A stretch of DNA of 64,000 nt, taken from assembly GCA_036245525.1 (NCBI GenBank), contig BTPG01000005.1:213769875-213833874 (forward strand), read 5' to 3'. Each line of letters begins with the position of its first letter. The stretch's first letter is position 1. The notes beneath the pieces were generated by a model. That model made no database searches. It worked only from the letters and a program-made list of their open reading frames with translations, and had not been told where the DNA came from. The position numbers and the translations under genes are program-made. Positions 20,994-32,048 of the stretch are shown one piece after another. The stretch comes from Semisulcospira habei (Eukaryota; Mollusca; Gastropoda; Semisulcospiridae).

Positions 20994-22818
20994 ATGATCG
21001 ACGTCAGAGCTAAACTATCAAAAATATATTACTCCCCAATTGGTTACTGGAAAGGGAATACTGCAATAGAAAAAATACATGCCGCTGTTGGTGGAGATAT
21101 TACACTCGACTAAATAAAACAGTGGCTCAAAAAACAGGCTATTTGGCACTCACAAACCAGATAGGTGAGGCTAGCACTGGCAGAATTGTGAGTACTCAAA
21201 CCAAGGGGAATCACAGCGCTGGTGGGACAACAGTTAGATCCCCTGCCCCCGCCTATCAGGCACCCAATCGCCAGCCCACAGAGAAATACGCAGGTATAGA
21301 ATAAGACAATCATTTCCATCATCAAAAGAATGGATCAGGTCTCTTATATAACCCATGTCTTTCTCCGGAACTTAGGAAGTAGGCAGGAGAAACATACATA
21401 CACAAACATGAAGGTGCGCTACTATATGTGGTTGGGTAAATACCCTGATTTCCCACAGTAGATGCACAGAACATTACACAACAATGTAACGATACAAATT
21501 TTGCCTCGAGTTATACATGATACTCACAAACCAGATAGGTGAGGCTAGCGCTGGCAGAATTCCGGAGAAAGACATGGGTTATATAAGAGACCTGATCCAT
21601 TCTTTTGAGGATGGAAATGATTGTCTTATTCTATACCTGCGTATTTCTCTGTGGGCTGGCAATTGGGTGCCTGATAGGCGGGGGCAAGGGATCTAACTGT
21701 TGTATGTCCAGCACTGTGATTCCCCTTGGTTTGAGTACTGACAATTCTGCCAGCGCTAGCCTCACCTATCTGGTTTGTGAGTATCATGTATAACTCGAGG
21801 CAAAATTTGTATCGTTACATTGTTGTGTAATGTTCTGTGCATCTACTGTGGGAATTCAGGGTATTTACCTGACCACTATATTATAGTAGCGCACCTTCAT
21901 GTTTGTGTATGTATGTTTCTCCTGCCTACTTCCTAAGTTCCGGAGAAAGACATGGGTTATATAAGAGACCTGATCCATTCTTTTGAGGATGGAAATGATT
22001 GTCTTATTCTATACCTGCGTATTTCTCTGTGGGCTGGCGATTGGGTGCCTGATAGGCGGGGGCAGGGGATCTAACTGTTGTCTGTCCAGCGCTGTGATTC
22101 CCCTTAGGCTATTTGGCAAATATATCTTCCTGCTCCAAGAAAAATAACAAGTCCTCATTTTGTAAATACTATCCCTAATGACACCCATCAAATGGATCTC
22201 CTGTTCCTACCACACGATACAATAAAATAGAAACGATACAAGTATGCATTAACTGTTGTCGACATAGCTTCAAGGTATAAGGACGCCGAACCCATAACTG
22301 ACAAGAATGCTACCATGGTAGCCACTGCTTTAACAAAAATATATTGTCGAGGCCATTTAAAATTTCCCAGGCTTGTGCAAGTCGATGATGGATCTGAATT
22401 TAAAGGCGCTGTTAATCAGTTATTTGCAAAGCATGGCGTACTAGTGCGGCGAGGCATACCGGGCGTGCACAGATCACAGCCTATTGTTGAGAACTTTAAC
22501 AAGCAATTATCAGAGAGACTTTTCAGCTATCAGTATTCTAAGGAACTCATGCATGACGCACGTAACACTGAATGGGTTAAGAGATTACCGTCTGTGATAA
22601 AAGCAATGAATAATTAACGTCACACTACACCTGTTGATGCTATTAAATTAAAAACAATGCCATCAGGGTCAGAAATAAAAACAAAAGCACCTGACACAAG
22701 CTTGTTTACAAAACGGGTAAGATATTTGTATCAACCCGGTGAAGCCGAGAATGACGTCAGGCGCAGGGCAACTGATCCAATTTGGTCTACGTCTGTTCAC
22801 AATATAAAAAAAAAATAG
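20994..22818 (+). pseudogene. Polinton retroviral-type integrase, copy B (broken)
   Basis: Starts ATGATCGACGTCAGAGC, overlapping the last codons of gene 4. After an in-frame TAA at 21111, the reading frame is split by a 957-bp fold-back element (21149-22105). The core then resumes with HQMDLLFLP (first Asp), VQVDDGSEFKG (second Asp) and VENFNKQLSERLF (Glu), giving a canonical DDE triad. A further in-frame TAA follows KAMNN at 22615. The C-terminal extension is still readable in other frames. Its 3' end faces the polymerase gene, which runs the other way. Confidence 0.85.
21149..22105. mobile_element. fold-back element of U-V-U design, 957 bp
   Basis: Flanked by AGGCTATTTGGCA on both sides (13 bp). 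With U about 250 bp (ends ATCTGGTTTGTGAG) and V about 165 bp (TATCATGTATAACTCGAGGC...), the order is inverted U, inverted V, a 37-bp inverted piece of U, then U, V and a 3'-truncated U. The right half is an LTR-like U-V-U direct repeat and the left half is its inverted partner. U contains GGGTTATATAAGAGACC, a possible TATA element. No frame of interest. Inverted, truncated partner copies are a habit of Penelope-like elements, but I see no reverse transcriptase, so the assignment is open. Confidence 0.8.
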
Positions 22819-22914
22819 TTTTTTTTGCTAATGCATCGATTTATTATCTGTATGAGCCTGCGCCTCAGAGGGCATTTGTCAGAGAAGAATTACAAATTAT
22901 TCCCCCAGACACTG
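22819..22914. other. convergent intergenic spacer between integrase and polymerase
   Basis: About 96 bp between the end of the plus-strand integrase and the stop of the minus-strand polymerase. It ends GACACTGTTACGC. Both genes probably share polyadenylation signals here, but none is clear-cut. Confidence 0.5.
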
Positions 22915-24005
22915 TTACGCATTTTTAATCATTTCATCAACTAACTCATCGATTAGTTCATCAGCTATTTCTTCAGATAACTTAAGCGCATAATGCCCAG
23001 GCACATAAGCCTTTTCCTTAGTGTGAAACACTCGTTTTGTGTCCCCTACTGCAAGTGACTTCTTATGTGTTTGGATCATTTCAATATTGTGTCTATTTGA
23101 CCTCAGTGTCTTGTTTCGATAATCAGGCATCAGTTCTCCATCTAATACTTGCTTGTAGTGTTCATGACGGATATCTTTATTTTTTATTGCTGTTTTTTTG
23201 ATACCTTTGGCTTTTGACTGACTGCCTTTTTGGTGTAAAATAGAATACATTTTTGACCTCAGTCCAACGTACTCAACAACAGGCACACCATTCAGTTTGT
23301 CTTTAAACTTACCAGGCACTTTCTTGTTTTGTGTGCTAAACAGCGGGTGGTCTTTAGGATAGTGAGACGTGTCATACATATGCAACTCTGTTTTCATGTC
23401 TTCATAAAAGTCTTCAGTAGGCACGTCTATGATCATAGAGTCAGTGTCAGTGTATAACAGACGGCACTCAGGATACTTTGGTTTAAAGTAATCATAGTAA
23501 AATTCAAGCATCAGCAATTTTGATAACTCCAGTATTGCCATACCAATAAATACTGGCTTGTCCAGTTTGACAATTTTTTTTTGAGTTAAACTGCATACAA
23601 TGATGAATGAAACTCTTTGAACCCTGTGTACTGCGTCTTGCCTGTAAGTTTAATTGCACCCAATTCAGTCATTACTAATCTCACATCTTTGCGGTGATGA
23701 GGATTTTCCATCGTCTTACCAAAACAGGCATTGTTCATAAGCTTAACTCATTCTACCCCAGACACCCCACAGCAAGATAAGGATCGACCATGATAGTTCA
23801 AGGGTGATGCCAGAATAGCTTGGCGCCTGTGGGCGCCAAGTTATTCTGGCACCACCCTTGAACTATCATGGTCGATCTGTGTCCTGCACTGCAATGAAGT
23901 CTTCAGAGGACGACGTCAAAATTTTGGGATTTCGGTGTTGGGGTAGAATGAGTTAAAGAAGTCTTTGTCAAATTGAGTGTTGCCATCTCTTGCACGCAAT
24001 GTTGT
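22915..24005 (-). pseudogene. Polinton family B DNA polymerase, C-terminal part (copy B)
   Basis: Minus-strand frame from about 23541 to 22915 carries the polymerase motif C YTDTDSM, whose aspartates bind catalytic metal. It continues to a Glu/Asp-rich tail (DELIDELVDEMIKNA). Further upstream (24005-23957 and 23752-23560) are the parts around DKDFF and NACFGKTMENPH, in shifted frames, which belong to the motif B side. A TTAA MITE (23757-23952) and then the Gypsy element (from 24006) cut it off from the rest of the gene. The enzyme in this family is protein-primed and replicates the element genome. Confidence 0.85.
23757..23952. mobile_element. TTAA-flanked hairpin MITE, 196 bp
   Basis: TTAA at 23753-23756 and 23953-23956 flank 14-bp inverted ends CTCATTCTACCCCA / TGGGGTAGAATGAG. 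Inside, a near-perfect palindrome with arms of about 46 bp (23782-23877; GATCGACCATGATAGTTCAA ... mirrored) has a 4-base loop. TTAA specificity suggests piggyBac mobilisation. It sits inside the polymerase gene. Confidence 0.85.
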
Positions 24006-24870
24006 TGTTACGTGGTGGAGTTGTAGTCGAAGTATGATAAACACACCAGACACACACACACGTAGAGTTCTTTAAAGTAAACCTCGTTCAGCTGCAATCC
24101 GTCACACGTGGCTTAAGGATGTAGACAATACTAGAGTATAGAGTAACAGTTCCAACAATATTTAATTCAGCGATGCGATATCCACACAATAATGCACTTT
24201 CAAATGCACAAACTACTGAATACAAAGTCTCTTCTGCTATGTCCTCACTGCGACACAAAGTTTCTCATACACAGCGTCTATCGCAATAAACTGCGTGTCT
24301 CTACAACTGACAAAGCAAGACAATGTACTCACGGGCTTTCCCAGCGCCCTCCTTATATATATATTACGAAAATCTAGAATCTTCTATGGAAATCATGCAA
24401 CTCAACCAATCAGAACGAAACACGCAGCCGAAGCTTATTAACATAAACTTTCCAGAAACAATATAACAAGCTACAAAAAGTCGGCTGCTCACTTCAGCTC
24501 TAAATTCTAACGTATAATTAAGTCACATAAAAGTATGGTATCCCTATCACCTGGTAGCTCTATAAAGTACGAGAACATTCCCAAATTAAAACAAAGGGCT
24601 GCTCAATACACGCGCACAGGAAAACAAAAAGTAGCGAAAATGTTGCGATGTCAACCGATGTGACACTTACGAGGCCACTAGACAGTGCGACCCTTCTAGC
24701 ACGCTCCGAACTAAACACAACAAAACGAAATCAGCTCTACCCACGAACAAAATAAAAACTTACTAAAAAGGTACGAAATCGTAACCGTGATAGCTCAAAT
24801 AAACATCGGATCGTTACCTACAAATAACACATGTACGCTCTCACAGGATAACACAACCACAATCGTAACA
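24006..24870 (-). repeat. Gypsy-1 3' LTR (left copy)
   Basis: Starts TGTTACGTGGTGGAGTTGTA and ends AATCGTAACA, giving TG..CA with 7-bp inverted ends TGTTACG/CGTAACA. 865 bp. Differs from the other LTR at scattered positions and by small indels (for example one extra CA and AGAGTAT near 24140), so the insertion is not recent. Confidence 0.9.
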
Positions 24871-24887
24871 TTACCCTCCCTCTTAAG
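24871..24887 (-). promoter_or_regulatory. Gypsy-1 polypurine tract
   Basis: On the minus strand CTTAAGAGGGAGGGTAA abuts the 3' LTR. The purine run is the expected primer for plus-strand DNA synthesis. Confidence 0.6.
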
Positions 24888-25076
24888 ATGAAATTTCACA
24901 AAACTTTCTTCTCAAATTTCAAAAATTCGGTTGTGGCTGTGTAAACCTACGCAAAACCCTAAACAAAAATACCTTCACATCACAAATCAAATTAAAATAA
25001 ACGTCTCACAGTTCCTGTAAACAGTCCTGAGCATTGAAATGTTTCATACAAATGTTCTGGACACAGAAATGTTCAT

Positions 25077-27616
25077 TCAAACTGCTCTGCTCAGGTAATC
25101 TGCTCCGAAGTTCTGCGAACCCTTGATAGACTGTAGTTTAATGTCAAAATTCTGCAAGAACATCGCCCATCTCATAATACGAGAATTTGTAAACTCTGCA
25201 GAGTTTAGATAGTTCAAGGGCTGATGGTCAGTTTGGAGAACAAATGGCACTCCCAGAAGGTACAGTTCGAATCGCCTTACTCCCCAGATGATGGCTAGAC
25301 ACTCCTTCTCGATGGTCGAGTAGTTTCTTTCAGCTCTGGTCAACCTTTTGCTGTCGTAGCTCACTGGGTGGAGTTTTCCGTTATCTTCTTGCATCAAGAC
25401 TGCACCTACTCCTTCGTTGGAGGCGTCTGTTCTCAGGAAGAACGTTTTCAACGGGTCAGGAAGGTGTAGAACAGGCTTCTTGGTTAGGATGTCTCGAACC
25501 GCCTGGAATGCTCGCTCTTGGGCATCTTCCCACTTCACTATGTTAGGTTGTCCTTTCCTCAGCAAATCAGTCAGGGGTGCTGTAACTGCCGCAAAGTTTG
25601 GTATGAACTCCCGGTAGTAGTTCGCCAAGCCCATAAATGAGCGGACTTGCGTCTTGGTCGTAGGTCGCGGGGCATCCATGATCTTCTGCACGTTGGCGTC
25701 GTGTAGCCCCTTTAAACCTTCGCTCAATTTATGTCCAATGAAGTCTATGTTGTCAGCCCCAAAAATACACTTGCTTGGACGGATGGTGAAATTCGCATCT
25801 GACAGTCTTTGGAACAGTTCTCAGAGGGCTTTGAGGTGGTCCCCCCAATTTTGGTATGGATCAAAATGTCGTCCCAGTAAAAGATCACATTTTGCATATC
25901 TTCTAGGATCCTTTTCAGTCCTCTCTTCAATGTGGCACCACTGTTCACCATACCAAAAGGCATTTTCAGGAACTCCCAATGACCGTCGGGTGTGACGAAC
26001 GCTGTCTTGGGGATACCTTTTTCTGCAACCTTGATTTGCCAATACCCTTTGCTTAGGTCAATTTTGGAGAAAAATCGGTCTCCACTGACCTTCTGGAATA
26101 ATTCTTCCGCTGTGGGCATAGGCTCTAGATCAAAGATTGTTAGTTTATTGAGTCTGCGATAGTCCACACACACTCGGTTGGATCCATCTGGTTTCTTCAC
26201 GATGACAACTGGGGACGCATATGGTGACTTGGACTCTCTGATGACATTCAGACTCAGCCTTTCCTTGATATCCTTTTTCAATTCTTCCCTCGTGTTATAA
26301 TGAAGACGATAAGGTTTGCTGCGAACTGGCTCGTTTGACGTCAGGTTTACCTCGTGCAGGATGGTGTCTGTTGTACATGGGTCAGGTGTAAACCGATGCT
26401 CGAACTCTTGGGTCAGGACGCACAGTTCTTCACGTTGAGTCTGGGTCAGATTCTGACCGAACTGGATATCTTCTACATCCTCTTTGTGTCGGAGTTCATT
26501 AAGGTCAAACAGGTTCTCATCGTCTAGTCTTTCGTCATCAGCAAGACACACCGATTCCGCCAATTTTGGTTTGTCTTGACCTCTCTGTAGCTCCACCAGC
26601 CTGTCTTTATTCACCACTGCTGCTTTCGTGTTGTCCGCCACTTTTAGAGGGATGGTCTGGTGACTCTTCTCTGCTTGACTTCTCGTGGTAACAGAACATA
26701 TTTCAGGTCTCCACTCTGGATCTGGATCGTCTGCGTTTCTGGCACCATCAATGTTTCCGATGATGAGGTTGTAAACTGGCGTCTTCACGCACAACGCCTT
26801 CATCTCTCCTGTCATGTATGGGGTATCGACACTGACTTTGGCAAGGGGGATAATCCTTACAGTTCCGTCAGCCAAAATGAGGTTGGTCCACTCCTGTAGC
26901 TTCTGGTCTTCAGCTACTAGGTCCTCTCTCACGATGATGCAGCTACAACTAGTGTCTCTCAACACTCTCACTGGTGTGTTTCCGACGAGTCCTGACACCA
27001 CCGGCATGTTCGGCACTTCATTCTCAGGCAGCGCGATGTTTGAGACTGGTAAAAATGCAGCTAAATCTCCTACTGGGATGCGTCCATTCTTTCTAAAAGA
27101 TTCGATCAGCTCTGGTGTCACTCGTGTTTCTCTAGATTCAAAGTCATTGGATGACGTCACATCATTGGCTAATACAGCGGCAGCTCTGTGTTGAGACGTG
27201 GTACTGCTTCTGCCTGCTATCCCACGATTTTGGTTGGATCTTCTGATGTTGTCGCCTCGGGGAACATCTTTAGAAGGACACCGAATTGCCTTGTGACTTT
27301 TCTTTCCACAGAGAAAACATGTCAGGTTCTCCACCGGCTTGTATCTCGGGGTGTCTCTGACATTATGAATTTCCTCTGCTGGTGTAGACACTTGCTGTGG
27401 CTTACTGGACTCGAACTTCATGTTGTGAGAATCAAGGTATCTTTGAGCGAAGTCGGCTAGGGCCTTTAGTGGCTGGTCTTTTTGCTTTCTGAGGTGGGCG
27501 GCCAGGTCCTTAGAACATGCGCTGAAAACTTGTTCTTTAATGATGAGGTCGCACAGGTCTTGGTACTCTCTGTTTAGGCCAGCCAGCTCTATCCAGGTAG
27601 CTTCTAATTCTCTCAA
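25077..27616 (-). pseudogene. Gypsy-1 pol: zinc knuckle, protease, reverse transcriptase, RNase H
   Basis: The frame from 27616 begins in late gag with a knuckle (CFLCGKKSHKAIRC). The aspartic protease follows, with VLRDTSCSCIIV where DTG or DSG is expected, a change likely to inactivate it. Reverse transcriptase motifs: SPYASPVVIVKKPDGSNR, VDYRRLNKLT, FSKIDLSKGYWQI, MPFGMVNSGAT and the catalytic FYWDDIL. A frameshift near 25800 moves to the frame that carries the connection and RNase H (FFLRTDASNEGVGAVL, TDHQPLNYL) ending ADYLSRAV-stop. Integrase and chromodomain are absent. In the family these enzymes convert element RNA to DNA. Confidence 0.9.
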
Positions 27617-28403
27617 TGAATAGGCCGGGTGTTTCTCCTTCTTCAGGCTTGCAGTTCCGAAATCGTCGCCTGTAACCTTCTTCAGTGAAGTCGTACTGTC
27701 TCAACAGGGCGGCTTTCAACTGAGTATAATCTTCGGCTTCTTCTCTTGGCAAACAGGTGTAAAATTCAAGCGCTTTGCCAGTTAGAAGTGCGCTCAGTTT
27801 AATAGGCCATGTCTCTTGTTTCCAATTGTTGCTATTTGCGAAGCGCTCGAATCGCTCCAGATAAGCGTCCATCTTTTCTGAATTTTCAATGAAAGGTGGA
27901 AGTTATGGCTCACGGGCTGTTTGTTCTCTGCTCGCTAATGCTGTTGCTTCATTAGTTCTCTGGCTCTGTGCCTCAATCTCCATCTGCTTTAGATGAATTT
28001 CGTGTTGACGCTGCCTCTCTGCCTCTTTTCGCTCCTCTTCTTGTTGTTTCTCTGCCTCTCTTCGCTTTTTCTCTGCTTCTCTTCGCTGTTTCTCTGCTTC
28101 TTCTCCTTGGATTTCGAGTCTCCTGATTTCACGTTCTTTGGCTCTTTCTTCTCTTTCCAGTCTCTTCTTTTCTTCTTTCTCTCGTTTCTTTTCTTCTTTC
28201 TCTTCTCTCTCCAGTCTCTCCTTTTTTTCTTTATCTCGTTTCTTTTCTTCTTTCTCTTCTCTCTCTAGTCTCTCCTTTTCTTCTCTCTCTCGTCTCTTTT
28301 GTTCTTTCTCCTCTCTCCCCTTTACAAACTCGAGGAGTTGAGCTCCTTCGAGTCCACATTCCTTTCCAATTTTCAGGAATGTCTCCAATTCCGATGTCGC
28401 CAT
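27537..28403 (-). pseudogene. Gypsy-1 gag (broken)
   Basis: Starts MATSELETFLKIGKECG at 28403. It is followed by a long charged coiled coil rich in Lys, Glu and Arg (residues about 30-125), and after an in-frame TAA at 27903 by the capsid-like region (MDAYLERFERFA ... PIKLSALLTGKALEFY). A frameshift near 27600 leads into the pol frame. The protein would form the particle shell. The TAA and the frameshift show the copy is inactive. Confidence 0.85.
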
Positions 28404-28464
28404 CTCTGCTTTTCACTGCTGGCTGTTTTCTCCTGCTACCCTTTCCACTGAACCAACTGAAGAG

Positions 28465-28482
28465 ATCTCGTCGGGGTCGCCA
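28465..28482 (-). promoter_or_regulatory. Gypsy-1 primer binding site, tRNA-Trp type
   Basis: Minus-strand TGGCGACCCCGACGAGAT lies 3 nt inside the 5' LTR. It matches the known tRNA-Trp primer site (TGGTGACCCCGACGTGAT) at 16 of 18 positions. Confidence 0.75.
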
Positions 28483-28485
28483 AAA

Positions 28486-29338
28486 TGTTACGTGGTGTAG
28501 TTGTAGTCGAAGTATGATAAACACACCAGACACACACACGTAGAGTTCTTTAAAGTAAACCTCGTTCAGCTGCAATCCGTCACATGTGGCTTAAGGATGT
28601 AGACAATACTGGAGTAACAGTTCCAACAATATTTAATTCAGCGATGCGATATCCACACAATAATGCACTTTCAAATGCACAAACTACTGAATACAAAGTC
28701 TCTTCTGATATGTCCTTACTGCGACACAAAGTTTCTCATACACAGCGTCTATCGCAATAAACTGCGTGTCTCTACAACTGACAAAGCAAGACAATGTACT
28801 CACGGGCTTTCCCAGCGCCCTTCTTATATATATTACGAAAATCTAGAATCTTCTATGGAAATCATGCAACTCAACCAATCAGAACGAAACATGCAGCCGA
28901 AGCTTATTAACATAAACTTTCCTGAAACAATATAACAGGCTACAAAAATTCGGCTGCTCACTTCATCTCTAAAATCTAACGTATAATTAAGTCACATAAA
29001 AGTATGGTATCCCTATCACCTGGTAGCTCTATAAAGTACGAGAACATTCCCAAAACAAAACAAAGGGCTGCTCAATACATGCGCAAAGGAAAACAAAAAG
29101 TAGCGAAAATGTTGTGATGTCAACCGACGTGACACTTACGAGGCCACTAGACAGTGCGACCCTTCTAGCACGCTCCGAACTAAACACAACAAAACGAAAT
29201 CGGCTCTACTCACAAACAAAAGAAAAACTTACTAAAAAGGCATGAAATCGTAACCGTGATAGCTCAAATAAACATCGGATCATTACCTACGAATAACACA
29301 TGTACGCTCTCACAGGATAACACAACCACAATTGTAAA
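28486..29338 (-). repeat. Gypsy-1 5' LTR (right copy)
   Basis: Starts TGTTACGTGGTGTAGTTGTA and ends about AATTGTAAA, having lost the final CA of the other LTR. About 853 bp. The remaining body (cold blocks such as CAATGTACTCACGGGCTTTC) matches 24006-24870 closely. Confidence 0.9.
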
Positions 29339-31803
29339 AGCTGTGTTCTTCATTATGTAATCTTTCATAAAAGCACTTTGGTCAAATTGAATACACCTGT
29401 GAACTTTCTTTAATACTAACCCATGCCTGATGTAAAACTGCAACAAGCGATAGTGGCAAACGTAATTGAATTTGTTATTCATATTTGGCACAAGTTTGGT
29501 GTCTTCTTTTTTACCCGTCATTCTCATTTTCTCAACAGCTAAGGGACAATCATTGTGGTAATCGTGTAGATGGTGTGGGTACTCCATGTCTACTTCAAAG
29601 ATCCAACCCTTTGCATCATTCTGGTCATGACTCATAATATTGTTTGTTAACTGTGTTATGTCATACTGTGACAAATCATACAGACAAAAGTTTTTCAAGG
29701 GCAATAACTCACACATTGCGAATCCGTAAAGGTTATTAGCGTCAAGGTACGTAATGAATGACCTTGACCTCGAGGGGTCAAAGTCATCAAGATATTTATT
29801 GTTGGCTCTGGCATAATTGTTTGCTGCAATACTAATGCCTCCCCTCAATCCACGTTCCACCATTTCACCCATCGTACGATCAGACAACAGGTCTATAAAT
29901 ATCTTACTAGATTTCAAAAATGCATCCCATGTCATGCCAGGACTAGTTATGTAGCAAGCTGGGTCAAGACTGTAGTGTAACAAACCCTTTTCACGATAAC
30001 TTTCAAATATGTCTGCTAGTAAGCAAACATCAGCTTTCAAGTACTGGTCATGGTAGTCACCAATCGTTTCACACCCTAGTTTTTCCCATGCATCGAGGGC
30101 ATGCTTGTAATCAGTCAGAAATACCTTTGCCAGTTAGTGTAGAATAAAATTTCTCTTTTGGTGGCAGTCCCCTTTCCTCAAACACAACCCAGTTACTGAT
30201 GTACTCGTACGGATACACTCCTTTCTTAATCAAGTCTGGCTCAAATATTTATTTGTTATTGGATACTCAGTCAGTCCTTCTGCAAGACTAGCAAGCCCTA
30301 AAGACAAATGTTGCATGGAGTCATAAAATGCTAATTTGTTGTCCAGCCTAAAATTCAAGTATTTTTTAGTTGTCTGGGCAATACAACTAATTTTTTTGTA
30401 AGACTCATCCACAGCCTGCATGATAATTTGTGAATCATACCCCTTTAGATTGTGGAAAAAGATAGGCAGTTTGTATGCCTTGGGATCTATTTTTAATTTC
30501 AAGTTACAATCACCATGGGCAGCACCTCTGTAATGCCCAGTTATGTGGTCATGGTCACGAACTTTATCACAACCTCCTAAAGGTTGTTCACAAATCCAAC
30601 ATATCACTGCTGTATCAAAATTATGTTTGTCTTTTTCTGTCATCAACAAAGGCATCTGACAGTTTTCTAAATACTGTACTACCTGACTATACAGTTGTCT
30701 CATTTCTGTTAAAAACTCAGCTGCTGCATTTTCACCTCTGTAGATAACAGGTTCTGTATGCTGGCCGTCAGACCTAACAAGAATATATCCAAAAAAACAC
30801 ACCACTTGATCACTCAATTTTACGGTCTTTGGTAATGATTCTGAAACAGGACCCTCATATGGAACAACTAGTGATTCAAAACCAGCATACACTACAAATG
30901 GCAGCTTTTGCTGATTTCCATGGTTTTTAAAATAAACCTTGCTACCAGGATCTGGATACCTTAGTATTGTTTGAATGTCATCAGCCGACCTGCAATGTTT
31001 AACATGTTTGTGTGCTACTTCAATAGAGGAAAACCTCTGTAAACACTTTTTACAAAATTCCTGTTTACACTTGTGTTTTGTTGTATGCCCATGAATTAGA
31101 CGTGACATACTCCTAATAATTGTGTAGTGAAAGGTATCACCGGAACTTATTAATAAAAGGTCAACATGCTTATCTTCTGGCTGACCGTAGGTGGGGGCAA
31201 GTGGTGATACTCTAATTGGTTCTAATTTGTTCTCAGACTCACTATCCCATACATACACATTTACAGATATACCAGGATTTAGTTTTTCAAACAAATCTAT
31301 GTCATCTACCTTAACAGGAAAATCTATGCCACTGAAGTTGAGTTCATTTTCAAATTTGGTATAGTTAGATACACGTTCAGGTCTTGTTTTTACAAAGTGT
31401 AGTTTGGGAAGAACACACCACATGAAACAGAAATTATCATTGTTCTGAATATTGACTACAGCCTTTTTGTTTACAACCTCAATTGGCAGTGGCAGCCATG
31501 ATTTACCCAATATAGGATGATATCTTGACTGCTTCAGTTGTAGTTCATGTACACGGCCTTCATGCCAACCAGATCCCTGCATTTTTGCTCTGTCAATTGC
31601 TTCTAAAATGTCAGGCAACAGACTTTCTCTAAACACTTTTTTTAGTTCCCTTCTTGAATTAACTGTGTGTTGTCTTGTTGAGATATATGATACAATCACT
31701 TCACCATCTACCCTGGTAAATTCTATTATTGCAACAATCTGAATCTTTACACTACCAGAAAGAAGATTATCTTGTATAACAGAAAAAGATCTTTCTATGG
31801 ATT
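29339..31803 (-). pseudogene. Polinton family B DNA polymerase, central part (copy B)
   Basis: Two long minus-strand frames (31699-30230 and 30040-29264) with a break near 30130-30230. In order: an N-terminal region of unknown fold; a Cys/His zinc-binding block (ICWICEQPLGG ... RDHDHITGHYRGAAHGDCN) like an endonuclease VII-type finger; an exonuclease motif in FHNLKGYDSQII; then KADVCLLADIFE and the polymerase motif A region ITYLDANNLYGFAM. The gene is cut at the right by the solo LTR and at the left by Gypsy-1. The domains are those of protein-primed Polinton/adintovirus polymerases. Confidence 0.9.
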
Positions 31804-31980
31804 TGTAGAGAGGAGCCCTCTGCTAACGCTATCACTAGTTACTACCAGCGAGTCAGAGTTCAGTGGTTTAGTGCACGCTTGGCGCACTGTGAGCGAGAAT
31901 TTTGCTGACTTAGCTAGTTAGTGTGTAGCGGACTACACGCGCAAAGCTGTGACGTAGTTTCCGGTCCCAGAGGCTGGGAG

Positions 31981-31992
31981 CCTATATAAAGC
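31981..31992 (+). promoter_or_regulatory. TATA box of the solo LTR
   Basis: CCTATATAAAGCGG lies in a GC-rich context about 30 bp before the first stem-loop unit. It is the expected core promoter of the LTR; transcription would then include the stem-loop array. Confidence 0.7.
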
Positions 31993-32048
31993 GGCCGATT
32001 CTCAGACTCGTTGGTGGTTGTGCATAATGATCACCCTCCCCTTCCCCC

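Larger units (their letters stand above)
19600..21013 (+). pseudogene. Polinton small gene 4, copy B (split by two insertions)
   Basis: The frame starts ATGGCAACAATAGCTATTAT and has the same two-TM, coiled-coil design as copy A. It is interrupted by SINE-like copy d (19683-20069) and by an unclassified 567-bp insertion (20224-20790). The final segment, including VGMTFVYFTGVFIARK, runs to TAA at 21011. The two insertions are bounded by clear target duplications, so the interruption is by transposition rather than decay. Confidence 0.75.
24006..29338 (-). mobile_element. Gypsy-type LTR retrotransposon 1 (no integrase)
   Basis: Two LTRs (24006-24870 and 28486-29338) in direct orientation enclose gag, protease, reverse transcriptase and RNase H on the minus strand. 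The primer site is tRNA-Trp-like and a purine tract lies before the 3' LTR. Only about 200 bp separate the RNase H stop (25077) from the 3' LTR, leaving no room for an integrase. Flanks on both sides belong to the same polymerase gene, so this is a clean insertion. I could not identify a target duplication with confidence. Confidence 0.85.

Noticed and set aside
21149..22105. A hammerhead ribozyme in the fold-back element
   Set aside because: CTGATAGG occurs but the CTGATGA and GAAA core segments are not found in the required order.
22106..22118. Fold-back element as a typical cut-and-paste transposon
   Set aside because: Target duplications of 12-13 bp with different lengths and variable right ends do not fit a fixed-length DDE transposase product.
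24192..24377. Small frames inside the Gypsy-1 LTRs
   Set aside because: The same frame occurs in both LTRs only because they are copies; no codon-level conservation or domain.
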